Of a DNA stretch of 64,000 nucleotides, positions 33,181-44,579 are shown in pieces. Each line of letters starts with the position of its first letter. Position 1 is the stretch's first letter. The notes beneath the pieces are model-generated. The model did no database searches. It had not been told where the DNA came from and worked only from the letters and a program-made list of their open reading frames with translations. The stretch comes from Megascapheus bottae (taxonomy: Eukaryota > Chordata > Mammalia > Rodentia > Geomyidae). The stretch lies in contig JANJXV010000024.1 in the NCBI GenBank assembly GCA_024803745.1, positions 14,224,427-14,288,426 of the forward strand, read 5' to 3'. The position numbers were made by a program, and so were the translations under genes.

Positions 33181-34870
33181 CATCTGGTTTTGGAAAACTC
33201 CTTAGATGGATGATTCGTGCGTGCAACCATGAACTGTGGCTGACAAAACATCACTGTGGACTTACTGCCTGGACCTCAGCAATTCTCCTCCTGGTCACAG
33301 TAGAGGTTGAGGCTTTGATACCAGATTATACAAGGGTTCCCCTGGGCACACTTAGAGAGACGCTGACATAGAGTTTCATTCCTTTAGGGATGCCCTCTGG
33401 ATCTGCTGGCTTTGAACATGCTTGAGACAAAGTGTGAGTTATCAGCCACATTGCCCCCCCACAAGCAGTGGTAACGAGGGGCTCAGCGTCTCTCATGCTC
33501 CTCAGGATTGTTATGGCAGAGCAGCCCCACTAGTTAGCCTGCTTCAGGACTCAATTTGGGTCAGTCCTGTGCAGAATCTTTTTGATTGCACAGTCACAGG
33601 TTAGGCCAATCCCAGCCCAGCCCAGGGCCTGAGTGAAGTCACACAGGTGGCCCCTTCACAGAACCCCAAGTTCCTTAGTCCTTTTCCTAGTCTCTGGAAA
33701 ACTTACCTACTTCCAGCATGAACACCTGCAGCTGCCTGAGAGGATGGGCGGGCCCTATTCCCTTCTTCCTCACCCGTGGTTTGAATCCATTTTCTGTGTG
33801 GATACATTGTAAGTTTCAGTAGCTTCAGCACTGTGTCCCTGTCCTCCCTTCCATCTGGCTACCCAGGCATTTCGAGTCTTCAGGGCAGGATATGCTGGCT
33901 GACAGGGCACCCTGGCTGGTGTGCTGTCAGTGTCCCCCGTAACTGGGGGGAGGTGAACCCATGGCCTAAGAGTGTGGATGGTCTACATTCTCCATGGGGC
34001 ATGGTCCAAAACAGGGGTGCAGTGAGCTTAGGAAGCTATTAGGATCAGGATTCCCGATCACCTTGGTTTTCTGGTCTACCAGCTGGTGCTCTTCCCAACA
34101 AACTGCATGACACCCAAGGATTTCCAGGCTCAGTGGGCAGGTCTGTGGGAGCCAGAAGGATTCACTGATGATCCCAGTCATTTCTCCACGTGGAGGGAGC
34201 GTGGCATCTACTGGGAGGCACGCAGTGGGACAAGCCAGGGACATACAGGTGGCAAGGCCAATCTCACATTTGCCCCTCCAGGATCTCTTTTTCTCTCTGA
34301 TCCACCAGGTAGAGGACTGCCTCAGTGTTTGGGCCCTGGCTGGATCTGCAGCGGTGACTACTAAGGGATGGAGCAGGCAGTGAAAGAGGAGGAAGCCACA
34401 CAGGTCCTGGGGTAGGCAAAACAGACCCACAGAGCTGGGGCAGCTGTAGGCCTGTTATTGTGGTAAGATATTAGAGTTCTTCCATAGAACATCTTGGTCC
34501 CTAGATAGAAAAGGCCCATATGACTCTGCACTGGGCCCCATTCGGCTTCTACCTTTTCCCATTCTGCTTCACCCAGCCTTTCTTTAAGGACTCAGATCTA
34601 GAAAGACACAAGCGACCTTGCTTATGAATTTTCATTTTGATTTTTAGAAGAACCAAAGAGCATTAACACAGGCTAGGAACAGGAACTAATGGTCTGGATG
34701 GTTGCTGAGTGCCTGATTAGGAAGGATGGAAGCTAAATGAGCACAACAGCCTGGGGTCGGTAGCTGGGTGGTGGCTAGAGCTGACTGTTGGGGCATTGTA
34801 TGATTGCTTTATAGTTCCAGGATCTCTTGAGTCATCAGTATGTTCACTTGCCTGTTTTATGTGATTTAAG
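33181..34870. other. Single-copy DNA, no gene recognised
   Basis: The longest frame (33966-34430, minus, 154 codons) has no recognisable domain and overlaps plus-strand frames of similar quality. Confidence 0.45.
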
Positions 34871-34883
34871 AGCAAAGTTTCAT

Positions 34884-35087
34884 AGCCGGGAGTTTGGTCT
34901 AGTGGTAGAATGCTTGCCTAGCATGCATAAAGACGTGGGTTTGATTCCTCGGTACCACATATATAGTAAAAAAAAAGGTGGAAGTGTTGCTATGGCTCAA
35001 GTGCTAGAACTCTAGCCTTGAGAAAAGTCTAAGGACAGTGCTCAGGCCTTGATTCAAGCCCCAGGATTGGCAAAAAAAAAAAAAAGC
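34884..35087 (+). mobile_element. IDL-Geo SINE with perfect TSD
   Basis: Plus-strand dimer (AGCCGGGAGTTTGGTCTAGT at the head), flanked by AGCAAAGTTTCA at 34871-34882 and 35088-35099. Confidence 0.92.
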
Positions 35088-35109
35088 AGCAAAGTTTCAC
35101 AATTCTTTT

Positions 35110-35316
35110 TATTTCTTTTTGGCAGTCCTGGGGCTTGAACTCAGGGCCCCTGTACTGTCCCTGAGCTTCTTTTGCTCAAGGCTAGCACTCTACCACTTGA
35201 ACCACAGCTCCACTTCTGGCTTTTTTCCCCCCTGTGTATGTGGTACTGAAGAATCAAACCTAGGACTTCATGCATGCTAGGGAAGCACTCTACCACTGAG
35301 CCACCTTCCCAGCCCA
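35110..35316 (-). mobile_element. IDL-Geo SINE
   Basis: Minus-strand dimer, flanked by CACAATTCTT (about 35098) and CATAATTCTT (about 35322). It lies tail to tail with the copy at 34884. Confidence 0.86.
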
Positions 35317-35892
35317 GAGTCATAATTCTTAAGCAATCATGGAGGCTCACACGTGCATTTGTCTGCACTTTTTGTTGTGTGTATGATTTAATTGATGTTG
35401 AGAACAACAACAGGTCAGGGATGGAGTCTCTCCCAGCCATGTGACCCTGGAAAGTGCTTTCTTGGAGCCCCAATTTCTTCTGTACAGTGGAGAGAACACA
35501 CTATGGGGGTTCCAGGACGAAGTGCAACAGCACAGGTGGAAGTTGGTTTTGAAATAAGAAAGTTCTTGGCAAGCACGGACTATTATTTCTACTGTTATCA
35601 TTCTGTGTAGCACTACTGCCATGGGAAAGCCAGAACTACTCTCTGACAATTGGATTTACAATGTAGTTTCCAGGAATGCATTTGTCTCACAGAGGTCATT
35701 GGCCAAGAGCAACATAACCTGACCTAAGGATAAAACCCATGGTGGCAAAGGCAGGAATTGCCTGGGCAGATTTTAACAGAAAAGGAAAACGGAAAGAAAG
35801 AAAGAAAATACATGGAGCAGTGATAGTCATCTTATCCTTCTGAAATTAAATTCTTGTATGAGTCAGGACTCCCCAGAGAGACAGAACACTAT

Positions 35893-35902
35893 GTGCGCGC
35901 GC

Positions 35903-35932
<30 letters not shown>
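35893..35932. repeat. (GC)n(GT)n microsatellite
   Basis: GTGCGCGCGCGCG runs into about 13 GT units, an alternating purine-pyrimidine tract. Confidence 0.93.
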
Positions 35933-35934
<2 letters not shown>

Positions 35935-36117
35935 ACATGCACACGCATTCTGTATCTACCAATTTATGCCTAATATAATCTATCTATCTAATCTCTTTGT
36001 CCTTCTAAGGTCCTATCTGTGGGAACTGACTCATGCAGTTGTGGAAGGTGGTAAAGTCTATACTCAGGCTAGGCTGGCAGGCTTAGATGAAGGAAGATTC
36101 TATTGTTCTAGCCCGAA

Positions 36118-36312
36118 GATTTCCTCTTTCTTCTTCTTCCTCCTCCGCCTCCTTCTTCCTTCTTCTTTCTTCCTCTTCTTCTTTTTCTTCTTTCTCCTCC
36201 TCTTCCTCCTCTTCTCTTCCTCCTCCTCCTCCTCCTCCCTCCTTTCTCCTTTCCTCTCCCTCTTCTTCCCCTGCTTCCCTTCCCTTCCTCCACTCTCCTT
36301 CCTCTTCCTCTG
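36118..36312. repeat. Pyrimidine-rich tract
   Basis: Nearly 200 bp of TTC, TCC and CCT units occur on the plus strand before a minus-strand SINE. The highly acidic or basic reading frames over it are artefacts. Confidence 0.95.
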
Positions 36313-36330
36313 TTGTGGTCGTCATTGTCC

Positions 36331-36560
36331 CTGTGAGTTGTGGGTCTTGAACTCAAGGCCTGACCCTGTGCCTGAGCTTTTCTGCTCAAAGCTAGTGTTC
36401 TACCAATTTGAATCACAGCTCCACTTCCAGTTTGCTGGTGATTAATAGGAGATAAGAGTCTCACTGCCTTTATTGTTTGGGCTGCTCTGAACCACGATCC
36501 TCAGGTCTCAGCCTCCTGAGTAGCTAGGATTACAGGGGTGAGCCACCAGCACCTGGCTAG
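36331..36560 (-). mobile_element. B1-headed Geo SINE
   Basis: Minus-strand copy after a long pyrimidine tract, with CAGGTCTCAGCCTCCTGAG and GAGCCACCAGCACCTGGC at the head. Confidence 0.82.
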
Positions 36561-37765
36561 GATTTCTTAACTGGAGCAGCCATTGATCCCATCTAGGCCT
36601 TTGGCTTCTTGGATAGGCCTTTATAGAGGCTAGTCTGCTTTACTCAAAGCCTACTGGTTAAAATATTAATTGCATCTTAAAAACTTCCTCACCAGATATC
36701 TAGAATAACTGTTTAATGACACTTCTAGATACCTGGCCCAATCAAGTTGACACCTAAAATTTACCATTCGAGGACTAGAGATGTCAGTTCCAGAGCACAT
36801 GAGGCCCTGTGCTTGGCACCAACAAAGACTCATTCTCTGCATGCTTCTTGAACCCTTCTCATCACCTCCTTCTCTAGGGGCCTGTCCTAAATCTGGAGCA
36901 TTTCCTGGCTTGTGTTTTTATGTAGTTACTCCTTAGCTTTGTGTGTCCAGGTAGGAGGTCAAGTAGAAACATCCATTGAGGGACCTAGACAATAGACAAA
37001 GGATGTGCTAAGGGATTTGCTAAGGAGCAAAAGCTGCACAACCCTTAGCCCCCATCTGCAGCCAGAGAGTATATGAGTCTAGCTTTGGATTGGAGGAGCT
37101 TTTATGTCCTCAGTTATTGCCAGTGGCTCCACTCACAATGTCTTCAAAGGGAAGGTGAAAGGAGCTAGCTCCCACATCAGAGCTTGACCTGTTAGAGACC
37201 TAAAGTATGGCCACCAGTGGCTGACTGCTTTGAAGGTAGAGCAAGAGGAGTGGCTTCACTGGGGGCTACCTGTTCCTCCAGATGTCCAAGGCTGTGGGAA
37301 GAGTTGATGGCCAACAAGATGGTACGATGCATTTCGTGGCCAGCAGGATTCTAGAACCCTAAAGTTGTGGAGTATTCAGGAGAGACACCTTCAGTCTTTG
37401 ATTAATATCCAGTCAATATCTTCTGTTCAAGTAAGGGCTCTTCTGCTCCTTCCCTGTCCTCCCCATCCCTTCTGTGGCAAAAGTAGCAGGGACAGAAGGA
37501 GGGAGAGGCTATGGATGACTTGTCTGTGCCCTGTGATTTGGTGAATATTCCCTCTGCTCTCCACCTGTGAGGGCAGAGCAGCCTCTTCAGGACCTGGGGG
37601 GGGGGGGAGATGACTTGTGTCACACACACAGAGTCTGGTGCTGTGTTTGCTCTGGGAACTCCTCTCCTGCATCTCTGCCACCATCAGGAGACCAATAGAC
37701 CTTGGTCCCTTAAGAACAAATGCCTGTAGCAAAATCCAACCAGAACCTCAACGCCCCACAGCAAG
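36561..37765. other. Single-copy DNA, no gene recognised
   Basis: No repeat or gene is recognised apart from a G9 run near 37598. Confidence 0.45.
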
Positions 37766-38075
37766 CCAGACAAGGCAGTGCACACCTGTGATCTTAGCTA
37801 CTGGAGCTGGAGACAGAAAGATTGAATGTGTAAGACCAAGGCACGAGGAGCATGGAGACTTTGTCTTAAAAATAAAAATAAGGCTGAGGGACTGGTAGCT
37901 CATGCCTGTTATAATCCTCGCTACTCAGGAAGCTGAGAGCTGAAGATTTTATTTTGAATCTAGCCTAGGAAGAAAAGTCTAAGAGACTTTAATTTCCAAT
38001 TAACCAGCCAAAAGCTGCAAGCAGAGGTGAGAGTACTAGGCCTGGGTTTCAAGCCTTAGTACCAGTATACACACA
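37766..38075 (+). mobile_element. B1-like monomer followed by B1-headed Geo SINE
   Basis: A B1-like monomer (GCAGTGCACACCTGTGATC) ends in AAAATAAAAATAAG at 37880. A B1-headed Geo copy (GGTAGCTCATGCCTG) follows directly, and its tail becomes the (CA)n array. Confidence 0.72.
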
Positions 38076-38079
38076 CAGG

Positions 38080-38111
38080 CACATAGACACATACATACAC
38101 AGACACACACA

Positions 38112-38162
<51 letters not shown>
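38080..38162. repeat. (CA)n microsatellite
   Basis: ACACACAGGC-type imperfect units pass into about 22 CA units and GTGCGCGCG, at the tail of a plus-strand SINE. Confidence 0.94.
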
Positions 38163-38169
38163 GCGACTA

Positions 38170-38250
38170 GGCTAGCATGTAGCTAAGTGGTAGATGCTGG
38201 CTTAGCATAGGAGAGACCCTAAATTCAATCCCAAGTACTAAAAAAAATTA
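38170..38250 (+). mobile_element. ID-like SINE fragment
   Basis: ATGTAGCTAAGTGGTAGATG, then AAATTCAATCCCAAGTACTA, is a decayed tRNA-type head with an A tail. Confidence 0.5.
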
Positions 38251-38289
38251 AAATTACCACCGAAATAAAACAGAACCCAAAAAATCCAA

Positions 38290-38720
38290 AGCCATGTAGA
38301 CTTAGAAGTAGAAGTAAACAATCAATTCTATGTGCTGCTGAGCTGTGGGGAGGTTTATTATGTGGCATTATTATGACAATAATTGTCTGATAAAAAGAGT
38401 AATCAAAGACAATTGGAAGTCATGATGATTACACTAAGATGTTATTAATTGACTGGAGGATATTATTTATCAAATAGAACTGCCTCAAATTCATTCTAGG
38501 GTGAGTAAATACATGCCTCACCAAATAATTTTAAAGGATTGCGAAGAAGGAAAATAAAATTGCTTTCTCATTATCCCCAGGAGTCCTGCTCATTCACCTC
38601 AATACAATAGTTACATATAGCACCGTAAACAGCATGTCAGAATGTGATGTACATTTAAGCATTTATACAACTAGCTTCATATTGCTTTCTGCACAAGGCG
38701 CTTTTCACTAACGTGAAAGT
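38290..38720. other. AT-rich SINE-free island, candidate conserved element
   Basis: About 430 bp without recognised repeats lies between SINE-dense flanks. It is rich in homeodomain/SOX-like words (TAATTG, ACAATAATTG, TTAATTGACT). There is no ORF of note. Calling it a conserved element is inference from composition and repeat exclusion only. Confidence 0.3.
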
Positions 38721-38731
38721 GTGCGCATATC

Positions 38732-38759
38732 CGTGTGTGTGTGTGTGTGTGTGTGTGTG
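38732..38759. repeat. (GT)n microsatellite
   Basis: Thirteen to fourteen GT units lie at the tail side of a minus-strand SINE. Confidence 0.92.
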
Positions 38760-38930
38760 CGCTCAAGGTTAGATTTCTACCATGTGAGCCATAGCTCCAC
38801 TTTCTGCTTTTCGGATAGTTTAGTAGAGATACAAGTTTTACAGCCTTCCCTGCCCCAGCTGGCTTTGAACCACAATCCTCAGAGCTCAGCTTCCTGAGTA
38901 CCTAGGATCACAGGTGTGAGCCACCTAATA
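38759..38930 (-). mobile_element. B1-headed Geo SINE, partial
   Basis: Minus-strand copy starting CTCAAGGTTAGATTTCTACC after a (GT)n array, with the head GAGTACCTAGGATCACAGG. Confidence 0.72.
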
Positions 38931-38944
38931 TTTTTGAAATTTAT

Positions 38945-39028
38945 CCACCTTTGAGCCAGAGTTTTAACACAGTGGTGGAACACTTTGCCTTATACAAAGC
39001 TCTGGGTTCGATTCCCACTATGGAAAAA
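38945..39028 (+). mobile_element. ID-like SINE fragment
   Basis: AACACAGTGGTGGAACAC, then CTCTGGGTTCGATTCCCAC with an A tail, is a tRNA-type head with an intact B box and no Geo unit. Confidence 0.6.
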
Positions 39029-39143
39029 AAGAGATGTTTGTGGGTTTTCTTTTTTTTTTTTTGATGGGTGGGGTAGGGGCAGCTGGTCTTGCAGATTGAA
39101 CTCAGGGCATGAACACTGTCCCTGAGCTTTCTTTGGCTCAAGG

Positions 39144-39205
39144 CTGGCATTCTGTAACTTCAGGCACAGTCCCTCTGGCATTCTGTAACTTCAGGCACAG
39201 TCCCA
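39144..39205. repeat. 31-bp tandem duplication
   Basis: A unit starting CTGGCATTCTGTAACTTCAG is repeated at 39144-39174 and 39175-39205, inside the expanded SINE. Confidence 0.92.
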
Positions 39206-39216
39206 CTAGTCTGTCT

Positions 39217-39221
39217 GTCTG

Positions 39222-39288
<67 letters not shown>

Positions 39289-39318
39289 CTCTCTCTCTTT
39301 CTCTCTTTCTTTCTCTTT
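39217..39318. repeat. (TTTC)n with TCTC interruptions
   Basis: GTCT units lead into about 17 TTTC units and then TC/TTTC mixtures. Confidence 0.95.
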
Positions 39319-39430
39319 CCTCCTCCTCCTCCTCCTCCTCCTCCTCCTCCTCCTCCTCCTCCTCGTCCTCCTCCTCCTCCTCGTCCTCCTCCTCCTCCTC
39401 GTCCTCCTCCTCCTCCTCCTCCTCTTCTTC
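39319..39430. repeat. (TCC)n with 18-bp higher-order period
   Basis: TCC units are interrupted by a G in place of C at 39365, 39383 and 39401, exactly 18 bp apart, so hexamers of the trinucleotide have themselves been duplicated. Confidence 0.93.
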
Positions 39431-39719
39431 TTTGTTAACTGGAGATAAGACTCTCGAAGACTTTTCTATTTAGCCTGGCTTTGAACCCTAATCTTCAGAT
39501 TTCAGCCTCCTAAGTAGATAGGATTATAGATTTGAGCCACTAGTGCCTGGCTTGATGCTTGTGGGTTTAAATTTTCATTTTCATTAGTCACCATTGTGCA
39601 TTAGGTGAATATATCACAGTTGCAAAATAATAATTCTTTAAAAAAATTTCCCCACAATTTTAAAATAATTCTTTCAATAATGGTCACTTAGGTCATCTAA
39701 ACTGATAAAAAACCAGGCT

Positions 39720-39835
39720 TGTGCTAGGCTTGGTAGTATACCCTTGTAATCCTAGTACTTGGGGAGCTGAAGCAGGAAGATTACACATTTGAGGTCAATG
39801 GACTACATAGTGAGAACAATACCAATGCCAATAAT
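39720..39835 (+). mobile_element. B1-like SINE
   Basis: GCTTGGTAGTATACCCTTGT, then AATCCTAGTACTTGGGGAGC and GAGGTCAATGGACTACATAG, is a B1 monomer without Geo. Confidence 0.68.
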
Positions 39836-40248
39836 AACCTGGTCTTACCATGTCTGTTTTGGCCATGCTATTCCTTATAGGAGAGAATTCAGAGCTGTTT
39901 CTTGAATTATTTCCACCCTTTAGTGTCCCCTGTAGGACTTGAATTTTCTTTTAAATATTTCTTAGATCCATTTTGTTTAATTCTTTTATGCCAAATTATT
40001 GAAAATATCCTTAGTCTCTATTAATTTTTCCTGTATCTTAAATTTTTGAGGGAGTTATCATCAGTCTCCTTTGTCTGCTAGCTTTTACTCGTGGTGGATA
40101 TTTCCCGGTGACTTTGGATTATGATCCCTTGTCTGCAGTGGGACTTGCTCTGGGGCTGTGAGCAGGTTCTTTTGGGGGTAGCTTTGTATTGGCTTCTTTC
40201 AGACTTCCTAACTTTCCTGTTTTCTTCTTGTAAAAAACAATTTCATAG

Positions 40249-40428
40249 GGGCCAGGAGTTTGGCCTATTGGTAGAGTGCTTGCCTAGTACCAAGGCCTGG
40301 GTTTGTTACCACATGCACAGAAAAAGCTGGAAGTGGTGCTGTGGCTCAAGTGGTAGAGCGCTAGTCTTGAGGAAAGCCCAAGGACAGTGCTCAGGTCCTG
40401 AGTTCATGCCCCAGGACTGGCAAAAAGA
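40249..40428 (+). mobile_element. IDL-Geo SINE with TSD
   Basis: Plus-strand dimer. CAATTTCATA flanks it (about 40239 and 40455). The head has lost part of the region before the B box. Confidence 0.88.
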
Positions 40429-40802
40429 ACCCCAAAACAACAAACAAACACAACCAATTTCATATTACTTTCTCTACTTGGGGTTCCCAGCTCCACAGGA
40501 AGTGCAATTCCCAGCCTCTAGCTATTGAGAGCAAGCATGGACTTGCTGTGTAGAATTCTGATAAACCCAGAAGGAGAAAGCATGTTTCCTTGCTGTTTCC
40601 CTGAACTAGGGAATGCATTTTCCGTATCCATCTATTATTGAGAGTTCTGTCCTTATGCATAGTGGTAGCGAAGGACACTTTCCAAAGTCTGGTTTTCTGA
40701 GATTACCAAACACTAGTTAATCAGCCTCAGATTAACCAGGGCAGTGGTTAACCCTGCAGTCCCAAGTTTCCTTTCCAAATTGGTTCTTGGCACCTGGGAA
40801 AC

Positions 40803-40945
40803 TTGTTTTTTTTTTTTTTTCTTTTTCCTTCCTTCCCTCCCTCCCTTCCTTACTTCCTTCCCTCCTTCCTCCCTCCCTCCCTCCCTCCTTCCCTTCCCCA
40901 CTCTCCCCCCCCATCTGTCTCTCTGTCTTTCTCTCTGTCTTGGTC
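40803..40945. repeat. Pyrimidine tract (T run, CCTT/CCCT units)
   Basis: A T run and TTCC/CCCT units are followed by GTCT/CTCT units, adjoining an ID-like fragment. Confidence 0.93.
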
Positions 40946-40959
40946 TCTCTTCTGGGTGT

Positions 40960-41046
40960 ATGTGTTGGGGGAGCTGGGGATTGAACTAAGGGTCTCACAC
41001 ACTTGCTAAGCAAGTACTCTACTATTTGAGCCACAACCTCATCCCA
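40960..41046 (-). mobile_element. ID-like SINE fragment
   Basis: GGGGATTGAACTAAGGGTCTC, then CTTGCTAAGCAAGTACTCTAC, is the complement of a tRNA-type head. Confidence 0.55.
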
Positions 41047-41164
41047 ATTTGCTTCAGTTATTTCCACCCCTCCCTTCCAAGACCAGCCTCAGACCTTGAT
41101 CCAGCTTCCTAAAACCTTCCCTCCTTATAGTTTGGATTGCAGTTATATGCCAAGATGAGGTCTT

Positions 41165-41443
41165 GCTACTTTTTTTTTTTTTTTTGCCTAGGCTGTCCTT
41201 GAATATGATCCTCTCTCCTCCTCAATGCCTCCTAACTGGGATTAGAGATGTGAGCCATAACACTTGTAAGGTTCCCATTTATTTTATTTTATTTTTCTGC
41301 TGTTCGTGGGGTTTTCTGGTGGTTAATTGGAGATAAGAGTCTCACGGACTTCTGTACCCAGGGTTGGCTTTGAACCACAGTCCTCAAATCTCAGTCTCCT
41401 GAGTAGCTAGGATTACAGGTGTGAGCCACTGGCACCCGGCTAT
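41165..41443 (-). mobile_element. Two adjoining B1-type fragments
   Basis: A B1-like fragment (41165-41270; GGGATTAGAGATGTGAGCCA) is followed by the middle and head of a B1-headed Geo copy (41300-41443; GTTAATTGGAGATAAGAGTC). Both are minus-strand. Confidence 0.68.
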
Positions 41444-41446
41444 CCC

Positions 41447-41447
<1 letters not shown>

Positions 41448-41485
<38 letters not shown>

Positions 41486-41486
41486 T
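41448..41486. repeat. (TTA)n microsatellite
   Basis: About 12-13 TTA units follow directly after the head of a minus-strand SINE. Confidence 0.95.
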
Positions 41487-41639
41487 TATGGGCTCAACTA
41501 GCTATGCTTTTTTAACCTTTTTTCTTTATTGCTATATTTTACCAATATTCCTAGAAAGTTTGAGGTTGTTTTTTTAGCCACCTATCTTGCTGAAATCTGA
41601 AATCTCCTAGACCCTTCTTTTTACTGAGTAGGATTTATG

Positions 41640-42300
41640 CTTCTTGACCAAGAGGGGAGAAAGAGCAGAGCCGCAGAATTGATTGTGCTGACTTGTAGAT
41701 AGTTTCTTGGGAAGAGATGTTTATCTTATTAGTTGTTATCTTCTTTTGCTTAAAGGAATGTTGAAAAATGGCTTGCTTTGTAGCACATCTTATGCATGTT
41801 ATCAAAATAAATTGAAATAACTGTAGAAAATAATTTTCAACATATTTGAAATATATTCAGTGCAATCTAAATACTTTTGTGATCTCATGCCATTCATTCA
41901 AAAGTACCCATACAACCTCATTGAAAGTTTGAAACTTGGACATCATTTTTATTTTTGAACTCATTTTTCTGTCTCACTTCCTTCTAAATAATTTTACCCT
42001 GGCATAATACTTTGCTTTTAAAAGCATTTTATTGATTATCCTTCCACAGTTCTCGGCAGTGCAAACATGTTTATGAAATTAAATTTTATTTTCTGCAATC
42101 ATAAATCCCTAAATGTTGAGCACATTTCTTCTGGATTGAGTTATTTTTGCAATTATTATTAACTCAGTATGGATCAAAATAACAAGTATAAAATCTGAGA
42201 AATAATTAACAAGTGGGAATGCATTTTTTTCATGAAATGAATTAGGGCAAGAACTGATGGATAAATATTGTGAATTGCTCTAGTGGCGTAGGAATCAATG
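41640..42300. other. AT-rich SINE-free island, candidate conserved element
   Basis: About 660 bp without SINEs or microsatellites, with many short AT-rich words (ATTATTATTAACTCA, AATAATTAAC). No coding potential is seen. Possible regulatory conservation is inference. Confidence 0.28.
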
Positions 42301-42440
42301 TATATTTTTCTCTTATTTTTTATTTTTTATTTTGTGGATGTAAGCAGAATCACTTTGTTCACATAAAGAAAGGGTACGTTCTGTTCTGACGACTCAATTC
42401 TTTAACTTTCTTCTAAGTATTTAAGTCCAAAAATTACATT

Positions 42441-42575
42441 AAGGTTGAGCATAGTGACTCAGGCCTCTCATCTCAGCTATTGGAGACACAAGACTAGCCC
42501 TAGCAAAACAGTTAGTAACTCTATATCAACACATAGACTGGGCATGATGGTATGTACCTGTCTTTTTAGCTATGT
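42441..42575 (+). mobile_element. Diverged B1-like fragment
   Basis: GGTTGAGCATAGTGACTCAGG, then CTCATCTCAGCTATTGG, and later GGGCATGATGGTATGTACCTG suggest a decayed B1 head, possibly two. Confidence 0.4.
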
Positions 42576-43547
42576 TGTGAGATAGAGGTAAGATTTTTTT
42601 TTTTCCAGAGGGTGGCCTAGGCAAAAAGTATGTGCCCCATCTAAAAATAACTGAAAGGTAGGCACCTGTCACTCACTGGTGTGGACAGTAAGATTCTGTT
42701 TGGAGGTCTTTCAAGAAAACCAGGTATTTTTTTTTTTTTTGAAAATGAAGGAAAAACTGTGAAAGTAAGAATCTCTGAAGAGAGGGTACCAAAGCGAAGT
42801 CCAATAGAGTCTTCTTGGATTGTAATTATAGTCTGAGGCAATTATTAAAGGAAGTTCAGGACTTCTCCCATCTCTTCTCTCCTTGGTCTTGCTTGATGAT
42901 TTATGATGCATCACCTTGGCTCTTTTCATTGGCTGAGTGGACCCCCCCAGTGCATTATGGGAAGAAACAGAAGCCATAATGGGTCACATGTAAATCTGCC
43001 ATGCAGTACTCTTGACCATTTCTTGTCTCTATCTACCCAACACTTCCTCCATTCCTTCATTCTTCCTCTTGGATGGAAACTTTGACTTCTATTAGGGCAC
43101 AGGGGTGAGGATCATGCCAGACTACTTTCTGCTTAGAGAGTGAAGAGTGGGGTACAGCAGTCTGGGGTCCTTTAAGAAGGGTCCATTTGGTAAATAGAAT
43201 GTGGTTTATGTGCTATTTCTGTAGACCATGATGAAACTCAAGAGGATAATTTATAGCCATTCATACTTGATGGACTGCAATCTAGAAGAAACAAACAGAA
43301 CAAGAGGTTGAAAATGCAGGGACCAATTATTAGCAGAATTATTATACCACATATGGAGAGACAGCATTGAAGACCACCAGGACCAGGTATTTTCCCATGA
43401 GAACCATCCTTGTTCTCTATATCTAGAGGCCTGTGGCTTAGTTTGTAGATGTTAGTTTGGACTTATCCCGATCTATGAACCCCAAAACAACAAGCAGGAA
43501 GACTAGGTTTTAGAGGGTATAGTTGGAAGTTGGAATTTTTTTAATTG

Positions 43548-43646
43548 CTTTTTTTTGGTCTTTTTGTGTTTTGGTAATGGAAATCGAACCCAGGACATTG
43601 TACTTGCTAAGCAAGTGCTTTGCCACTGAGATACATCCCAGCCCAG
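43548..43646 (-). mobile_element. ID-like SINE
   Basis: GGAAATCGAACCCAGGACATTG, then CTTGCTAAGCAAGTGCTTTGCC, ending CCAGCCC, is a minus-strand tRNA-type monomer. Confidence 0.65.
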
Positions 43647-43799
43647 GAAGTAGGAATTTCTGAATATCTGAAATGGATTATTTTTTCCCTTTGAGAGCCC
43701 CAGTGCTATATTCCTTCACAAAACTTGGTTGGCCCTCAGTGATCATGGTGATGGTAATGATGGTCATTATGAAAATGGTGTGAATTGTGGTGGCTATGA

Positions 43800-43912
43800 T
43801 GGTGCTAAGAGTCTCATAGAAGTCCCTGCTTGGGCTGCTTTGAATCACAATCCTCAGGTCCCACCCTCCGGAGTAGCTAGGACTACAGGCATAAGCCACC
43901 AGTGCCTAACAC
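43800..43912 (-). mobile_element. B1-type SINE fragment
   Basis: CTAAGAGTCTCATAGAAGTC, then GGAGTAGCTAGGACTACAGG, shows the head half of a minus-strand copy next to a GATG-rich stretch. Confidence 0.6.
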
Positions 43913-44579
43913 AAAATACTCTTTTCTTAACAAACCTACAGTCATCAAATGGCTCTTTCTTCCCTTTGTTGTCTCTTCTTTAGGATACAACTCATGATAT
44001 TTTAACGTGATATTTATAATTTTAGTATTTATTACTTTTGTGGTCATTGTCTTATAGATATAATTACATTGGTTAAAATGACTCTTGTCATTTTATCATC
44101 AGCATGTATCATCATATTTTAGGTGTGTTTGGCCAGGACAGAATGCTGTGAAATTGCTCTTTCTTCTGATCTTTGATGTCATCTCAACCCTTAACAGTTT
44201 TTCCTAGGCATTCTCACTGTTGACTCTGAAGTTCTATTAAACCATCATTCACAGATTCTGCCAACCCAATCTTTCTCCTTTCCTGTAATTTTGTAACTGA
44301 CAACGTTGTGACCTCCACTATGAGAGTTCACATTTACTGCTGTGAAATTCCATCTTGCTGCCTCAAGTCCTTGTTCCAGCTTGTTAAAGTGATTTTGAGT
44401 CTGGAGTCTGCTCCTTACCGAGGGCAATGCATGATAATGAGCGGGGGTGGGGTGGGGGATGCCTTGGTGGAAAGAAGAGCAAATGGTGTTGCCAATGCAA
44501 CCAAACTATTAGATAACTTACTGTTTTAGGATCCATTGTGTGGGACATTAAGTCCTTTATATTATTCAGAGTTAAATGA

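Larger units (their letters stand above)
39060..39555 (-). mobile_element. B1-headed Geo SINE expanded by internal repeats
   Basis: The Geo end lies at 39090-39150 and the middle plus B1-like head at 39434-39555. Between them are a 31-bp duplication, a TTTC array and a TCC array, so the SINE appears to have been expanded from inside. Confidence 0.75.

Noticed and set aside
33966..34430. 154-codon minus-strand frame
   Set aside because: No recognisable motif and no splice or promoter context; not supportable as a gene.
35858..36445. 195-codon plus-strand frame
   Set aside because: It consists of a GT array, a pyrimidine tract and the complement of a Geo unit; it is not a gene.
39109..39438. 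Frame ending in polyproline
   Set aside because: It is produced by TTTC and TCC arrays inside a SINE.
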